From positions 22,625,786 through 22,689,785 of the forward strand of contig QCXZ01000041.1 in assembly GCA_025024175.1 (NCBI GenBank): 64,000 nt of DNA, read 5' to 3'. Positions 23,281 through 36,360 of the stretch are shown piece after piece. Made by a program: the position numbers and the translations under genes. The stretch comes from Rhyzopertha dominica (lineage: Eukaryota > Arthropoda > Insecta > Coleoptera > Bostrichidae). The notes beneath the pieces are model-generated. The model was given only the letters and a program-made list of their open reading frames with translations. It was not told where the DNA came from and did not search any database. Within the stretch, counting starts at the first letter, position 1. Each line of letters begins with the position of its first letter.

Positions 23281-26200
23281 AAGAAGCAGATGTAGAGTTA
23301 CGAAATGTGCTTAGAAGTGAACGGCGATTATGTAGAAAAATAAAATATGTTTGTAGAAAAAAATTGCGAATAGAAGATTTTTCTAACGAATATATTTTTT
23401 TAACGGCCAAACCGCCCTTTACGAATATGCGTCGTATATGCCTATAGTAGAGCAATTGAATAAACCTCTCAGTCCGCTCCTGTCTGTTAAAACTCACCAC
23501 ATTCAAAGGAATGAATCAACGCCTATAGGCATTACTTCCGAACAGTTGCTTGATTAATGCCCAAGAGTTGTTTCTCCTGCTGTCCCACACTCCGTAAATT
23601 TAAAGAAACGTGGCGACAAAGAAGGGATCAATATCCGAACGGCTCCCGCTTTCCCCATATGGAAGCGGCTATCAGATTTCAATTTAAGTTGTACAATGCG
23701 CGTATGATACAGATAAATTGGAAAGCGTGGATTACGTCGGCGACCACTCGGATTCACCAACTTACGCATTTAAATTCTAATGTTAATATCTTAAGCTTCA
23801 ATATATTAACATAAGCCTCACAACATGGTATTAATCCCAAATACCCGATGATATTTTTTTAAGAATGGTACTTGACCGCAGCTCCATTTGCATGAAAACC
23901 GTTTTTCTGCGCGAGTTCAAATTAACGTCGGAGTATTGTATTAAACGTGGGATGCTCTTTGTAATCTGGTCTACGATTATGATATGCATAATTATAATTT
24001 ACATACTTCAGGCCTATCATTAATTGCGCAGTAGATGTATTAACTAATAGTTTGAAGAATTTCTACATGCATGTGGAATGGATACTTTAGCATAAGGCAC
24101 AATCGTACGTACAAAGGGCATTGTTACTACATGGACAGCAATTGTACATACAATGGCCAAGGTTCACTGGTCAGTATTTTTTAATACTCGGTAGCTAAAA
24201 TACATAACTATATACAGCACCTAAGCTTTATGCTTATTATAAACATTATAAGATTTAAAAAAATGGCAATTAAGTTGTTGGGATATACTCATGTCATGTT
24301 TAAATACAAATATTTTGTAATTGCAAGTAAACTTCCACCATTTCTTATGTACGCTTACAAACTTGCCTCTTGTCGCAACCATACTGGAACCACGACCTCC
24401 AAAAATCCACTACCATGTTAAGACTTCTGTTCGATTTAATAGCAATAATATCTCCAAAGGTCTCTCGCAAACTTGCTATTTACTGTCTATAAGATTCGCT
24501 AAGTATTCTCGCTCTGGGTATACTAAGAATCGCTTGATATTGACGTATTAGATAAACTGTTTATTCGATCATTAAAATCTTTGTGTTGCTGATAAATAGG
24601 CTACTTATTGTTTGCGGTTAAGTCCATTAGCTTCCATATTGACGTCAGATTTTCTTGTGAAATTTATTTGAATAATTGTAAATGGTGCTGATGATAGCTA
24701 CTCTACCGATTATTCAATAAAGTGCATACATTTCGAGCTGTTTAATATAATTAAAAAAAGCAAAAATATGTGTTCTTCCGGTAGACGGTAAGATGTAGCA
24801 TAAATAAAATAAGATATACTAAGAGAAAAAAACATTTCTTTCCGTAAACTTCATTTAACACATGTTTCTTGTGCCGTTTAGTGCATCTTAAGATTGTAGA
24901 CAACTACATACTTATACATGCAGGGTAGGCCACCTTATCGTATTTTTTTCATAACCCTCGATAATCATTGAAATACAATTTTATTTAAAAAATAATTTGT
25001 TTGAGTTAGAAATTTTCATAACTAGAAGACGAGCATCAAAAATATTATGTCACAAATGCTCCCTTTTTGCAGTAATATATTCTTTTGTACCCTTTATTTT
25101 TATTTATATCACTGGTTAACCACATGCTGGTGCGGTTTACACCTAATGTATGGTTAATAGAGTGAGAATTTAAAATTGAATAAGAAAAGCAAATGTACAA
25201 TAAAGTATAGTGGTGCATAAAAAATCAAAGTGGGTGTTTGAAAGAAATAGGTTTTCTGCATGTTCGGCGATTATGGAGTTGGGAAGAAATTCGTTTATTT
25301 GGCTAATTTGTGTACCTGTAGGTGCACTATACGTATAATATTTTACAAAAAAAAGCTTGAAGCATCAGGGGATGACCTTGTTTCCAGAGTTACTGACATT
25401 CAGTCTAACAATAATAGTGAATACGTCACAGAAATATAGTTATCTAAACAAGTGTAGCATCGAAATCATGCAGTTTGAAATTTTATCAGACGAAATGATT
25501 TTTCATGGTGCAGCGCTGACGCAGTCGAGTACATTTTTCCGTAATGCGACTTTATTCGCTTCTATAAAAGGCATCAGAGAATACGACCGCCGTTTGAATT
25601 TTACGATGCGTGTTTTTGTGTGAAATAATTCCGTAGCATACGATACAGCGTTCATTGACTGAACCAATTAGACTATAAAAGCTCGAGAGCTATTAATACT
25701 AGACGCCTTAAACCCGTAGAGGCGATCTAAAAATGCTATTCCTTTCAAGTTAATTTAGATTCTTATTAGATAATATGTTGAATTGTATGCTATAAAGTTA
25801 AAGTTATTTAATATTTATTGCAATAAATTTTGGATTGGGCACGGAATATATGACATTTAGCACAAATTCTGCAATTCGTTGAAGAAACTAGTTTTTAGAT
25901 CCTTTGTGTCAAATTTTTTTGAGGATGCGCTACAAATTAAAAAAATATATATGACCCTGGCGCTATTTTTTTCAACTGCAGTTCTTCACAATTAGGTATA
26001 CAGCGACCTGTATTACTGGAATTGTTCCCGTGTATATTTGATGTAAAATTAATGTTGAAAAAATAGTTGGAATTCCTTACTTTATACCTGAGAACAAAAG
26101 TCATACCTGACTAGTAGGTATGGAGCATAAAGAACCAGTCCGGCTTCAACAGTAATCTAACATTTAATAGCGAAAAAGTAATCGCTCAAAACATCCTATC

Positions 26201-28653
26201 TAAAAAACTTGATCAAAATATTTCACAGGCCAGGCATGTCTGCTCCATTGGACTAAGTGTTAAGCATTTCAAATGTTTTAGGCAATTTTGCATTCCAATA
26301 CATCAACACTAGGTTGTATCTGCATGCTTTCCCTAAAGTTTGGCATTTTTAAAACAGCTGCTTTATATAACATTTAGTTAGAGAGAATGGTTCTAGGTGA
26401 AATAGATAGCTGGCTTGGTCATTTCTTTCAGTTTCCTTATAAATCTTTTACTTGCATCTTACTTTGATGTGTAAGCAACATTAGTCCTATGCCGTACTGT
26501 TTGCACTAGACCTAAACTCCACTGACGAGATTTATCAAAATCGAAACGAATTCCTCTGCAATTTGTTGAATTACAGATTAGCGCTGCCAAGAACTATAAT
26601 TTTCCGAAACGAGTATCCGATTCTAAAATCGAAATCTGAAATCAAGAGATGAAATGGAGTCCAGGTGTCCGGGAACCGAAATCGGATACCGAAAACAAAA
26701 TGGTATCTGAGAATCCAAATCGAGTACTGTTTTTGCTGTTTAGTTTATAATCGGTGTCACTTTAGAAAAAGAATAAAATTAGCATTGTTAAGTTTTAAAA
26801 ATGGAAAACCGCTTGCTAGGACTGATCAGCACATTTCACTTCCGGGGTTGTATTAGGGTGTATATGTGCACATACACTAACTTTTCATAAATTTTTGCTC
26901 TCTTGTCGGTGGTAATCCAAAGCCGGGAATACATCTGACGAATGCATTCGCTCGCATTCGTTCGCCTTGACAAATTTGCCGCTCATTCGCAGACGTTCTC
27001 GATGCATTCCAATGATCTTTTTTTGGCTACTTGTACCCGTTTTTCCAGGTCGTTTGACAGCACTATCATATATAAATATAAATTTTAATTACCTATTTGT
27101 AGCATAATTTTCGGCGTTGGGGTGGGTAAGTACCTTTTCTGAGCCCCCAATAATTCTCCACATTTTCAGGTAAAAATTGGTAAGGGCTACATGAAATCCG
27201 CATCGGTCGAATCGCATAAGAGGCCAGATTGAACTACGTAGGAAGCGCAGAACTGAATGGACCGCTGATTGTGAACAGGGCGAGCATAAAGACTCTATGA
27301 TTGAATAGTGGCAAAAAATAATCTCGGTCTGATCGGAAGCCAAAGCATGGGACGACGGGGATTATTATACCTTCGACTCGATTTTATGTGTCAACGAATG
27401 GCTAACGCCAGACGGAGCGAGGGCTTCGTATAGAAAGGACGAATTTAAAATGGGTTGGAATTGGATTCTTCTTTCAATAGTGTATAAGTGAATATATAGC
27501 TACGGCGCATATCGTCTGGTTTGCTTGCAAATGTCTGTTACGGGAAATTAATAGGACTTTTTATTGGAGTTTATCGATTGCGTGTTGCAAATAAGAGCTC
27601 ACTTAATAATGACAAAGCATTGATGTTTCATAGTCTTCATAACTTCAATTCATTATAATTATCCCATTGTTATTACAATATTATTGCATTGTTATTACAA
27701 TTTATTAAAACGTCGAGCTAACCCATTGTCTATTTTTAGTCATTTTCAAGATTTTGCTATTCTATTCTTTAGGTTTGTAATTTCAAATATATCATAGTTA
27801 CTTACAACTTGATATTCCTTTGCTTGACTTCTTTTTTTTCTACAATGCAGTGATGGGCCGTGGCCCATCGAATTGGAGAGTCTCAATACTATTTTCCTCT
27901 TGCTAAAGCATAACAATTTTCAAAATATTTAATTTTTAAAACCTTTTACATCCTAAGAATACAATATAGAATTGTTGTTTATTTTTATTTATTTTAAATT
28001 CTGGGATACTATACCAAACTGTTATACTTTGTACCTCTTAGTCACCCGTTACTGACAACAACGCTCCCGCTAAATTTTCTTTCAGCTAATAACATTCAAG
28101 GGAAAATTTGTTAAAAACTTATATAAGTTAAATGTAATAGCAACCTTTTATTAAAGAAATGTATTATTAATGGCATGTTTTCATACAGTTGATGTACAGG
28201 TTACTAACGACATACGGCTTAATTTTTTTACGAAATTACTACTGTATTTTTAGCATTTTCTATTTTTATTTATTTAATATTATCTCAGACAATAATGAAA
28301 TGTACCGAATTAGCTATACGCTAGTACCATCGTATCAAATCTGCAATACAACGCTGCAACCTACTGCGTTTACTACATATTTACTAATGCGGCAACACTG
28401 ACTGTGGGCGTACAGAAGAGAGTCTAAAATGTACATAATATGTAAGTACAGCACTAAAAAGGGAGGTATACTCGTCCGCCATCTTTGCTCCAATCATCCG
28501 TCACCTTGATGCTTAGTTAAGCGTTGATAGCTGCTTTTATTTTACCTTTCAAGCATTGTAATAGTGTAAAATAGCGCTTGTAAAGGTATGTAAACGACAA
28601 AAAAATTACTGTATGTTCAGCTATTAATTGCGTAATTGCTGTGGGTGCATAAT
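23281..28653. other. Long AT-rich non-coding stretch
   Basis: No recognisable gene. A locally GC-richer patch at about 26930-27440 contains repeated GAATGCATTCG-like words and a short minus-strand frame of 84 codons with no motif I know. Everything else is AT-rich with chance frames. Confidence 0.45.
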
Positions 28654-29238
28654 ATGCAAAGAAAAATGTATCTTAAATCAGCGCTAGTGAGAAATGGTTA
28701 TAGTAGTAAGAATATTTGGTCAGTGTTTAATAAAAGTGCTCATCCAAATCAAGTAAATTCTCAGCCACGACAAAGTAAATTGAAGTTAAGTTTGCCTTAT
28801 ATACAAGCCCTTTCGGAAAAATTAAAGAGGATGCTTAGAAAACACGATATTTTAGTTGTTGATAGTACATATAATAATTAAGATAAAATTTTAAGTTCTA
28901 CTAAAGATAAAGTACATTTAGAGAGTGAAGGCGTTTACAAAATTACTTCTTCTTGCGGAAAGTGTTACATAGGTCAAACTAAAAGAAAAGTAGGTACGCG
29001 TTTGAAAGAACACATACGTGCTACTAGGTTGCAACAGATAGATAAATCTTCCGTAGCTGAACACTCATATTTAACTAAACACATGATTGATTTTGATAAA
29101 ACAAAAATTTTACATAGAGAAAAATATTATCACAAACGTCTAATAAAAGAAGCTATAGAAATTTGTAGAAATACTAATAATTTTAATAGGCATGGTGGAA
29201 ATTATGAGTTAGGTGACATTTGGAAGGCTATTTTGTAG
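28654..29238 (+). pseudogene. Penelope-like element: RT thumb end and GIY-YIG endonuclease
   Basis: The plus-strand frame is open from 28636 to 29238 apart from one in-frame TAA at 28879-28881. The first part, 'LVRNGYSSKNIWSVF' then 'LPYIQALSEKLKRMLRKHDI', matches the region after the reverse transcriptase palm in Penelope-like elements (NGY, LPY, S-x-KL, LRKH). The second part begins 'GVYKITSSCGKCYIGQTKR', which holds the GVY and YIG halves of a GIY-YIG endonuclease (28930-28938 and 28965-28973) preceded by the Cys-x-Cys-type motif usual in Penelope. It continues with 'LKEHIRATR', 'SVAEHSYLTKH', 'REKYYHKR-IKEAIEI' and 'NFNRHGGNYEL', the usual C-terminus. The RT palm is missing, so the copy is 5' truncated and inactive. 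Confidence 0.88.
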
Positions 29239-29545
29239 TTATCTTTTATCAAGTAGTTCGTGTATATCTAGTAGGTAGGTAGTTCCTTTTTCATCGTTAG
29301 ATTCCTTTTTATCTGGTTGGCACGTTGTTTCTATGACGTCTCGCATCCTTGGTGATTTGTTTATTTACCTTCAAAATTTTGTTTGAACTTGTCAGGCAAA
29401 TTTTGAGGTTCTTCGTTTTTTACAAAGATTACAGGTGTAATCGAAACGTCAGACTATTAACTTTTTGTCAGTGTTTTCAAGAGACAGCGATCTATCCGAC
29501 AAAATATTATCTTATATTATGGACGCTGAAAGCATTCACCCTCGT
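29239..29545 (+). mobile_element. Penelope-like element 3' region and pLTR
   Basis: This follows the GIY-YIG frame directly. The part from 29391 matches 1635-1794, ending in the same GGACGCTGAAAGCATTCACC, which therefore marks the element's 3' boundary. A GATTAC-AGGT-GTAATC hairpin followed by GAAACGTC at about 29427-29450 has the layout of hammerhead stem II plus the GAAA box, as described for Penelope pLTRs, but the CUGANGA box is not intact. Confidence 0.75.
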
Positions 29546-32500
29546 ATGGCTCTGAAAGTGTTCAACATAGCAATACTACATTAAATGGATGACAGACAGA
29601 TGTTATAAAAACTTTTTTGTAAAATTTCTTACAGTATGGAAACGAATCTAATGTACATATATGTGATACTAAATTCACTAATTATTCTGCAGTTTGTGTA
29701 CAGGGTGTCCCATTTTCGTTGTAATTGTATGATATCTCGGTAACTGTTAATGCTAGAGGGTTGGGGTTTCGACATTACTGTTTTACTTTTTTCTTATACC
29801 ATCGTCATTTTATACCTTCATTTGTTTTAAAGCTATAACCCATTTTTGAATAGTATGACATCTCTTCAGTTTTCGATATCTTGCTTGGGTATTCAGACAC
29901 AAAAAGAAAACATGAAGACATTTTTTATAGATACATTTATTTGAATCCAGTGGCGTACTCAGAATCTTTTTAGGGGGTCGCATTTTTTATATATGACACG
30001 CACTTGAAACCATAGTCGGCTTTGCTATGGTTAAAAACACTTATTTTATCTGATTAAGAAAATATACACATTGTTAGGTTTATTATTATTATTATTATTA
30101 TTGTATTATTCCAATTGTATGTAATAATTTAATGAGATGAGGGTCACTAATATAAACAAAAATCGAGCGGGGTCCAATCGGATAATCTGGAAAGGCACTA
30201 GATTAGTACAGGTAGGTCGACGGCGTACGATCCAATGGCGAGGTAATGTTTGATTTAAAAATGCACAAAAGTGTACCCGAGAGTTAGATGGAGTGATATC
30301 GTATACACATACATTGTTAATATGTAGCTGCTTACAACAATTCTATTCCAGTCGTTTACCGAGAACTAGTTCCTAAGTTGGAAATTTTAGTGGCATAAAG
30401 ATTTTCACCATTCCATCGGGTGAGGCTGATATAATCTATTTCTAGAGAAAAAAAATCAGCAGTAAAAAAATATCGACANAATAAAAANTCAGTTNCGTTT
30501 TGTACTGTATCCTTGGAACAATTCCAATTTGGTTTGGTCTATCATGNGATTTCTGTGAATTAGGTACATTCTTAATGATAGTGATATGTAAAAGACAGAA
30601 TATTAGACTCTGATGGCAGGATTGCTTCTACTGTACCTGAAATTCCTGCCGGCTGGCCTACTACAAGTTAGGATCTAGAAACTTCAAGGTCCCTTCGCCA
30701 AACTGAAAGATTTTCAGCATATCTTATTAGTACAGCATCTCTATTACTTTGTACTTACCTTGCGGTATACGAGGTGCATATACATGTAATTCCGTATACA
30801 TATTGTATAGTCACCCTACAAATTTAACACAGCAACAGAAAAAACTAACAGCTCTTGTTCTTATTAAAATGCCGCGTGCAGTATACCGGGAAACAGAATA
30901 AATATCAATAGCGGTCCAGGAATTTAAAACAGCGCGTATTTAAAAAAATTAATAACTTTGCAACATTTTTCATTTTCCTTATAACTGTATAATAATAAAA
31001 TTGGGAACGTCTGTATTTGATACGAGCATTCTTAATCTGCTGTTTTAAAACATGTTGTATAACTAATTCCTCCTAAGCACTTTTACTGGGAGTTATGCTA
31101 ACTCTAAGTCTTTTAACTGATAAAGAGAATAAAAAAGCAACAATATTAAGACTTTTGTTCACGAAGCTCATTGATTAGCCTGCTTCCAAGAATGCTATCG
31201 CAACTGAATTTACCCTACGCCTAGAGCGACATGTTATTGACAATGGTGTCTCGATTGTTTCCAGATAACAATACAGAAACCGAGAGAAGATATAATGAGA
31301 TTGGAGGTACAACCTGCAATCCGGTAAAGCTTCCCTCTGCAACTTTAACTTAGCTACAAGATACTTTGGTTATTAAATTAGAAATCCTAATTGATAAATG
31401 TCTGATGTACTGCTTCCTGCATTTCCTGTTTACTACGTCGTGTTCAAATATTATGAATTCGAATTTTACCTTTGATCTCCTAAAGATGTTTATAACGCTT
31501 ATGGACAATTTTCAATCGGTTTGCCTATATGATTTTAAATTTGGACATGCCACTTTCGCACCTGCAAGTACATCTCGTAAAGCACTTCGAGAAGGTTGTG
31601 CTAGTGAAGACACTATACACAGTTATAGTTAACAAAATTTAGGAATGGAGATGAGTGCAAAGAAGGACTACCTAGATGTTATAAGTCCTATCGTAGATTA
31701 ATTAATTAATCTATCTATGGCCCCATATAGATAAGTTCCTAAAAATGACATTTCAAATGCTAAGGTAAGACTTGCATTTCGAACAACTGCAAAAGTAACG
31801 GATATTAGTACTTAAATTCTATTGCGAGAACTAACGATTTACTAATAACGAAAAATTGATTCTTTTTAACAACGGTTAACCACCATGAGCACAATGCGGT
31901 TAGGAAACGAAAAGCAAAAAAAATATCTGTGGCGGTATCATGTATTACAATCTGTGCGATGTATCGCATATTTCCCAAATCACAATCAGAAAAATTACGA
32001 GGCAGCTATGAAATTGCACCACACTCTTCATATTTATCGGATTTGTTTGCTAATGGTTTCTGTTTTTTTTACAATTGGACACATCTTTAGAACGGAAATA
32101 ATCTCGTAATAGGATGATAGGGGAAAACAAACTCTGAAAAAAAATAAACAAGCAGAAATATGGATACTGTTAGTTCTTATATTAGATTACAAACGTATGA
32201 AATGAAATTACCTCTCTAAAACAATGACAATGTATCAAAAACCGATAACCCGATAACCCGGTAACTTTTTACTTTCATAGTACGTGGAATATATATCTAA
32301 TAGTGAGCCTCATATTTTATACTACTCTAAGTTGATTTCTCAAATTTGAAAGAAATTGCAACCAAACTATATATGGAGATAAAATATAAATGTGTTAATA
32401 TACATAGGGTGAGATTGCGTGATTACCAAATCACATGTGCGCCAGTTCTCTCTCATCTTCGGCACCCTTAATAGTGCGTGCAGTCTGATTAGGGATGTAA

Positions 32501-33956
32501 TCAAGACAGTGTGTTCAGCTAACTTGTCGAGTAATTAGCCGCTGTGTCAAAAAAAACGAACGGATGCGACCACCCAGGGTCTAACCAAACGCCAAGTTTA
32601 CACCTGCGCCCACCGTGTTCCTCTAATTTTGTTCAGAAACAATGCCTTCCCCGTCCGACGGAGGGAACAAAAACGTTTTTGTCAAAAGAACGTGGACCGT
32701 CAAAAATAATTACGAAGTTGTTTTCTAAATTACAGCCTTTGCGTTAGTGCGCATTTGATGCCTTCAACTATCATCGATTGTTAGTCCGCTCGTTGGACCG
32801 TTCGCCCACTAGTTAAAGGGTATTATGCGGGGAAAGTTCATAAAAGATGTTCCAGCGGCTGCTTTTTTTTACTAAATAAAACGAGAGGTTTGGCATTGTT
32901 TGCACATGTGCCTGTTTGTCTAAAATTACGTATTAGGTACCTATGCATATGTTATGCAGAAATGGTAAGGGGGAAAGTACGCGAAATATTTTAACGTTTG
33001 TTTGAGGATGCACTGCATATAAATTCTATACTGTAAAACAATAGGAGTTGTTCGTAAATATTTTAGAGCGGATATAAAATTTACTCTGCAGGTGTACCTT
33101 AACTTTAAATAATTGACTTTGTATCAGATGTCCGCTTTAAACAAATGAAGATAAAAGATCTCGCACGATATTAGTAAATTTTTAACACTGTAAAAGAATT
33201 AAAATTTTTAGTTCGCAGTTAGGTACTAAAAATTGTACAATATGAGAAACACGTTGGAGTAAATTAAAATTATCCCATAACACTCTGCTGTGATGTGTTT
33301 AACGTAAATTTAAATTCCAAGACGGTGTACCGGTGAAAAGCGTGGTGTTTTTAGTCTAATAATGTACGTAATACACACCTTGGTCTAACTAACAGCAGTT
33401 CACAGCGTGCGTAACTTCAAGTTCATTAAATGTTAGCAAATTGATAATTTTAAAAACATACAGAGCCACACCCATAGCGGATGTTTTTTGTCATGTGCAG
33501 ATATTGTATTTGATAAAGAAGATTGCAACTAAAATTAGTAATAAGAAGGCAGTCATATAAATATAGAGCATTTGTGCAGCTTAAAATGAAATACGTGCTT
33601 GTCAAATATTTTGTTTTATATAGATTTATATATCTTTTTGCGTCCGAAATGCTGCTTTCATTAGTTTAGTACANCATCAGCATTGCTTCATTTTGTACTC
33701 GAACCTGCCAATTCCTATTTGTTTGAAGTGCAGNTTTGTCGATAGTTTTTTGCATATTATTTAATATTCGAGATTCGTATTTAGTAGGCTCAGATTAAAA
33801 CAAACATAGAAGCACTCTGTAATCCATCCCTAAGCTTATGTTGGTTCATAAATCTCCTAAGCTACAACCAGTAGTTGGCACCTTCTGTAGTTGATTCCTC
33901 GTTTAAAAGAGAGAATTCTAGTGAACTAACAACACCATTGCTGCTATTCCAAGGTT
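29546..33956. other. Non-coding stretch
   Basis: No recognisable gene. GTACAGGGTGTCCCATTTTC at 29699 and CAGTGGCGTACTCAGAATC at 29949 look like single transposon ends (both are common insect terminal-repeat words), but no partner ends were found. A pure TTA microsatellite of about 24 bases lies at 30080-30103. A 20-bp palindrome built on TAATTAATTA lies at about 31694-31713. Confidence 0.45.
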
Positions 33957-34013
33957 ATAATGAGGATTATAATTCATAATGAGGATTATAATTCATTATG
34001 AGAATTATATTTT
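33957..34013. repeat. 19-bp tandem repeat, three units
   Basis: Two identical units of ATAATGAGGATTATAATTC (33957-33975, 33976-33994) followed by a diverged third unit to 34013. Confidence 0.85.
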
Positions 34014-35154
34014 AATTTATAAGTGTACCTTAAGCAGTTATTACAATTAGTTTGAAAAGTTTGGTAGTGTAGCAATTATCATATAGTTAGATTCCAGTGG
34101 GCTAAAAAAATATTTGGTTTGAGATGCACAATTTATAATAATAATGAACGGAAATTTCTAAGGCAGAGTCGGTTAAAAAGAAATTACAGAATGTTGACTG
34201 GAATGCTGTTCTTAATTCAGAACTTTGTGACATATCGTAATTGGATAACGAGCTCTACATTATATCTAACATAGTAAATCAAATGAATATTATTTAAACC
34301 TCCTTTTTGAGAAGCAATAAAACATTTTGAAATATAAGTTTAAAAAACATTTTTATTCAGCACGCCTAATTTAATAACTGGGTTTGGATAAGCCAGATGG
34401 ATAGAAAAGTTATAAAAAGGATAAATGGACAAAAGCAAACATCTTCCATTGCAGTCAAGTAAAAAAATAAATATGGACGGGGTTAAAACCTGGATGACCC
34501 AGTTACAAATCTACGGTTACAAGTTGGGCTTGACCTCAACGCGTTTAATTAAAGCGATGCGTGCAGGATAGTTTTCTTTTTATATGTCCTGTTTGTTTTG
34601 CAGCTTAATAAAATTTGATTTCCGTGCAGATTTCTAATATTTGTAATAGTTTCATAGAACTGTTAACTACAATGTAGCAAAAAAAAAACAAAGTAAAATT
34701 AATTTAGAACTGCTCTGTTGTTTGCTTTTTATTCGATAGGTAAGTAGGGCGGGGATCTTAAAAAAAGGATACCATTTTACTGATTGGAGAAATTATTGTG
34801 AGTTTGACAAATTACTGAGTCAGTTTGCCACCATTAGTTAGGAGGTCACGAACAATGCACATGATTACTGTTATTATTGAGGTTTAACATGTTTATTAAC
34901 TCACGCAACAGACTGGTCATAAGATAAGGAAATTAGGTATTTATAAATTGAAGTTATCTGGGGTTTATATCCATACGCCATATAAAATTGCGACAAACGA
35001 ATATGTACCGAAATGTGAACATTCAAGTTAAATTGAACGCATTATCTACATGCGTTCAATATTTCTGACAGCAAAAAAAGTAATGTTGCCGCTAAGACGA
35101 GAAATTTATCGGTCTCTTGTCGATCTGGTCTACATCTCGAGTTTTCGACACGAC
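34014..35154. other. Non-coding stretch
   Basis: AT-rich, nothing recognisable on either strand. Confidence 0.45.
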
Positions 35155-36360
35155 ATCGAATATCTCGATCTCAAAGCCAGTTTATATAAATATTTTGTTC
35201 ATCATTGATACTCTTTAAAAGTACGGACTTGTATAGAGCGAGAAAAATAAGTCTTTAGATATTTCCATTTTTTTATTATGGATGTATATTGATTTACATC
35301 TAAAGCTTTATGGTGTCGTAGCAAAATACTAATAAAGCAAACTAGTAGTCTGCCTAAACATTTCGTACCTACGGGACTAAACAGTTGTGCAGATAAAATA
35401 CAAACCTTTATTTTTATTAATCTATTGGTAAATAGAGAAAAGCAAAGTTCACATAGGTATATATGTTGATTTCATTATAATTCAGTCAAAGGGATTCGTA
35501 TAATTACACGGTATAAGCAATGTGTATAACAATGAGGGTGATCTAAGTGCATATTGTGTTTTTGCTTCAACATCTCTTGTTAATTAGGTACAATCTTATA
35601 AATAAATAAATGAGAACTTGAGTATTCATCAGCTAAATTGTTGGATGCAACAGATGCAGACATTGTCCCACGTTTTGTGTTAACTTCATACCATTTGATA
35701 ATATTGTTCAATGCAGAGTTAGCTTGTCAAACTTGTACCTCCTTCGGTACTTTTTCATTACTGTTCTAAAATTATCTTTTACCATTAATGAGTAAGGTAT
35801 TTAGAAGACACAACCACTTGTGTAGATTAACAGTATTCTGATATAGTCACTCTTAATTGCCCATTTCTATTTGATGGTATTAAGAATTTTAATTTGTTGT
35901 TGTCTAAGTAATTAATCTTTCATGTATGTGACAGAATTTAACAATTTGATGTAAGTACCTGCAAGTTTTACCTCGAATTTAGTGCTTAAATGCTGAAAAT
36001 GTATACAACCTTGCATCCTAGTACCGCCATTAAGCTCAAATATGGCAGATGAGTCAGCTATAATAATCTGATGCTGCAGGTCAGAGGGCAGTAAGGCTGT
36101 AGGTACAGTATAGACAAAATAAGTAACTTATACTGTCCTATACCTATAACTGCCGAGAGCAGCAATATTTTTTCTGAAATAAATTATTTTCAGTAAAGGT
36201 TTCTATTTTTAGTGTGATATAAAAAACCGAATCGATTTGAAACAACCAATATTTTAATGAATCGGTTCGAATTGTGTTTATTTTGACCATCCGCAATATG
36301 CAAATTTGAGACTCTAGATTCAAGATCAAGAATTCCGCTTTGAGATCGAGATCGAGAATG
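35155..36360 (+). repeat. Interspersed 1.2-kb repeat, copy B, with terminal inverted repeats
   Basis: Same orientation as and homologous to 17448-18706. Here 16-bp inverted termini are visible: ATCTCGATCTCAAAGC at 35162-35177 and GCTTTGAGATCGAGAT at 36337-36352. That suggests a non-autonomous DNA transposon family. No open frame longer than about 60 codons and no transposase motif. Confidence 0.7.

Noticed and set aside
29699..29990. Single transposon-end words (CAGGGTGTCCCA and CAGTGGCGTAC)
   Set aside because: No inverted partner or target duplication was found, so no element can be delimited.
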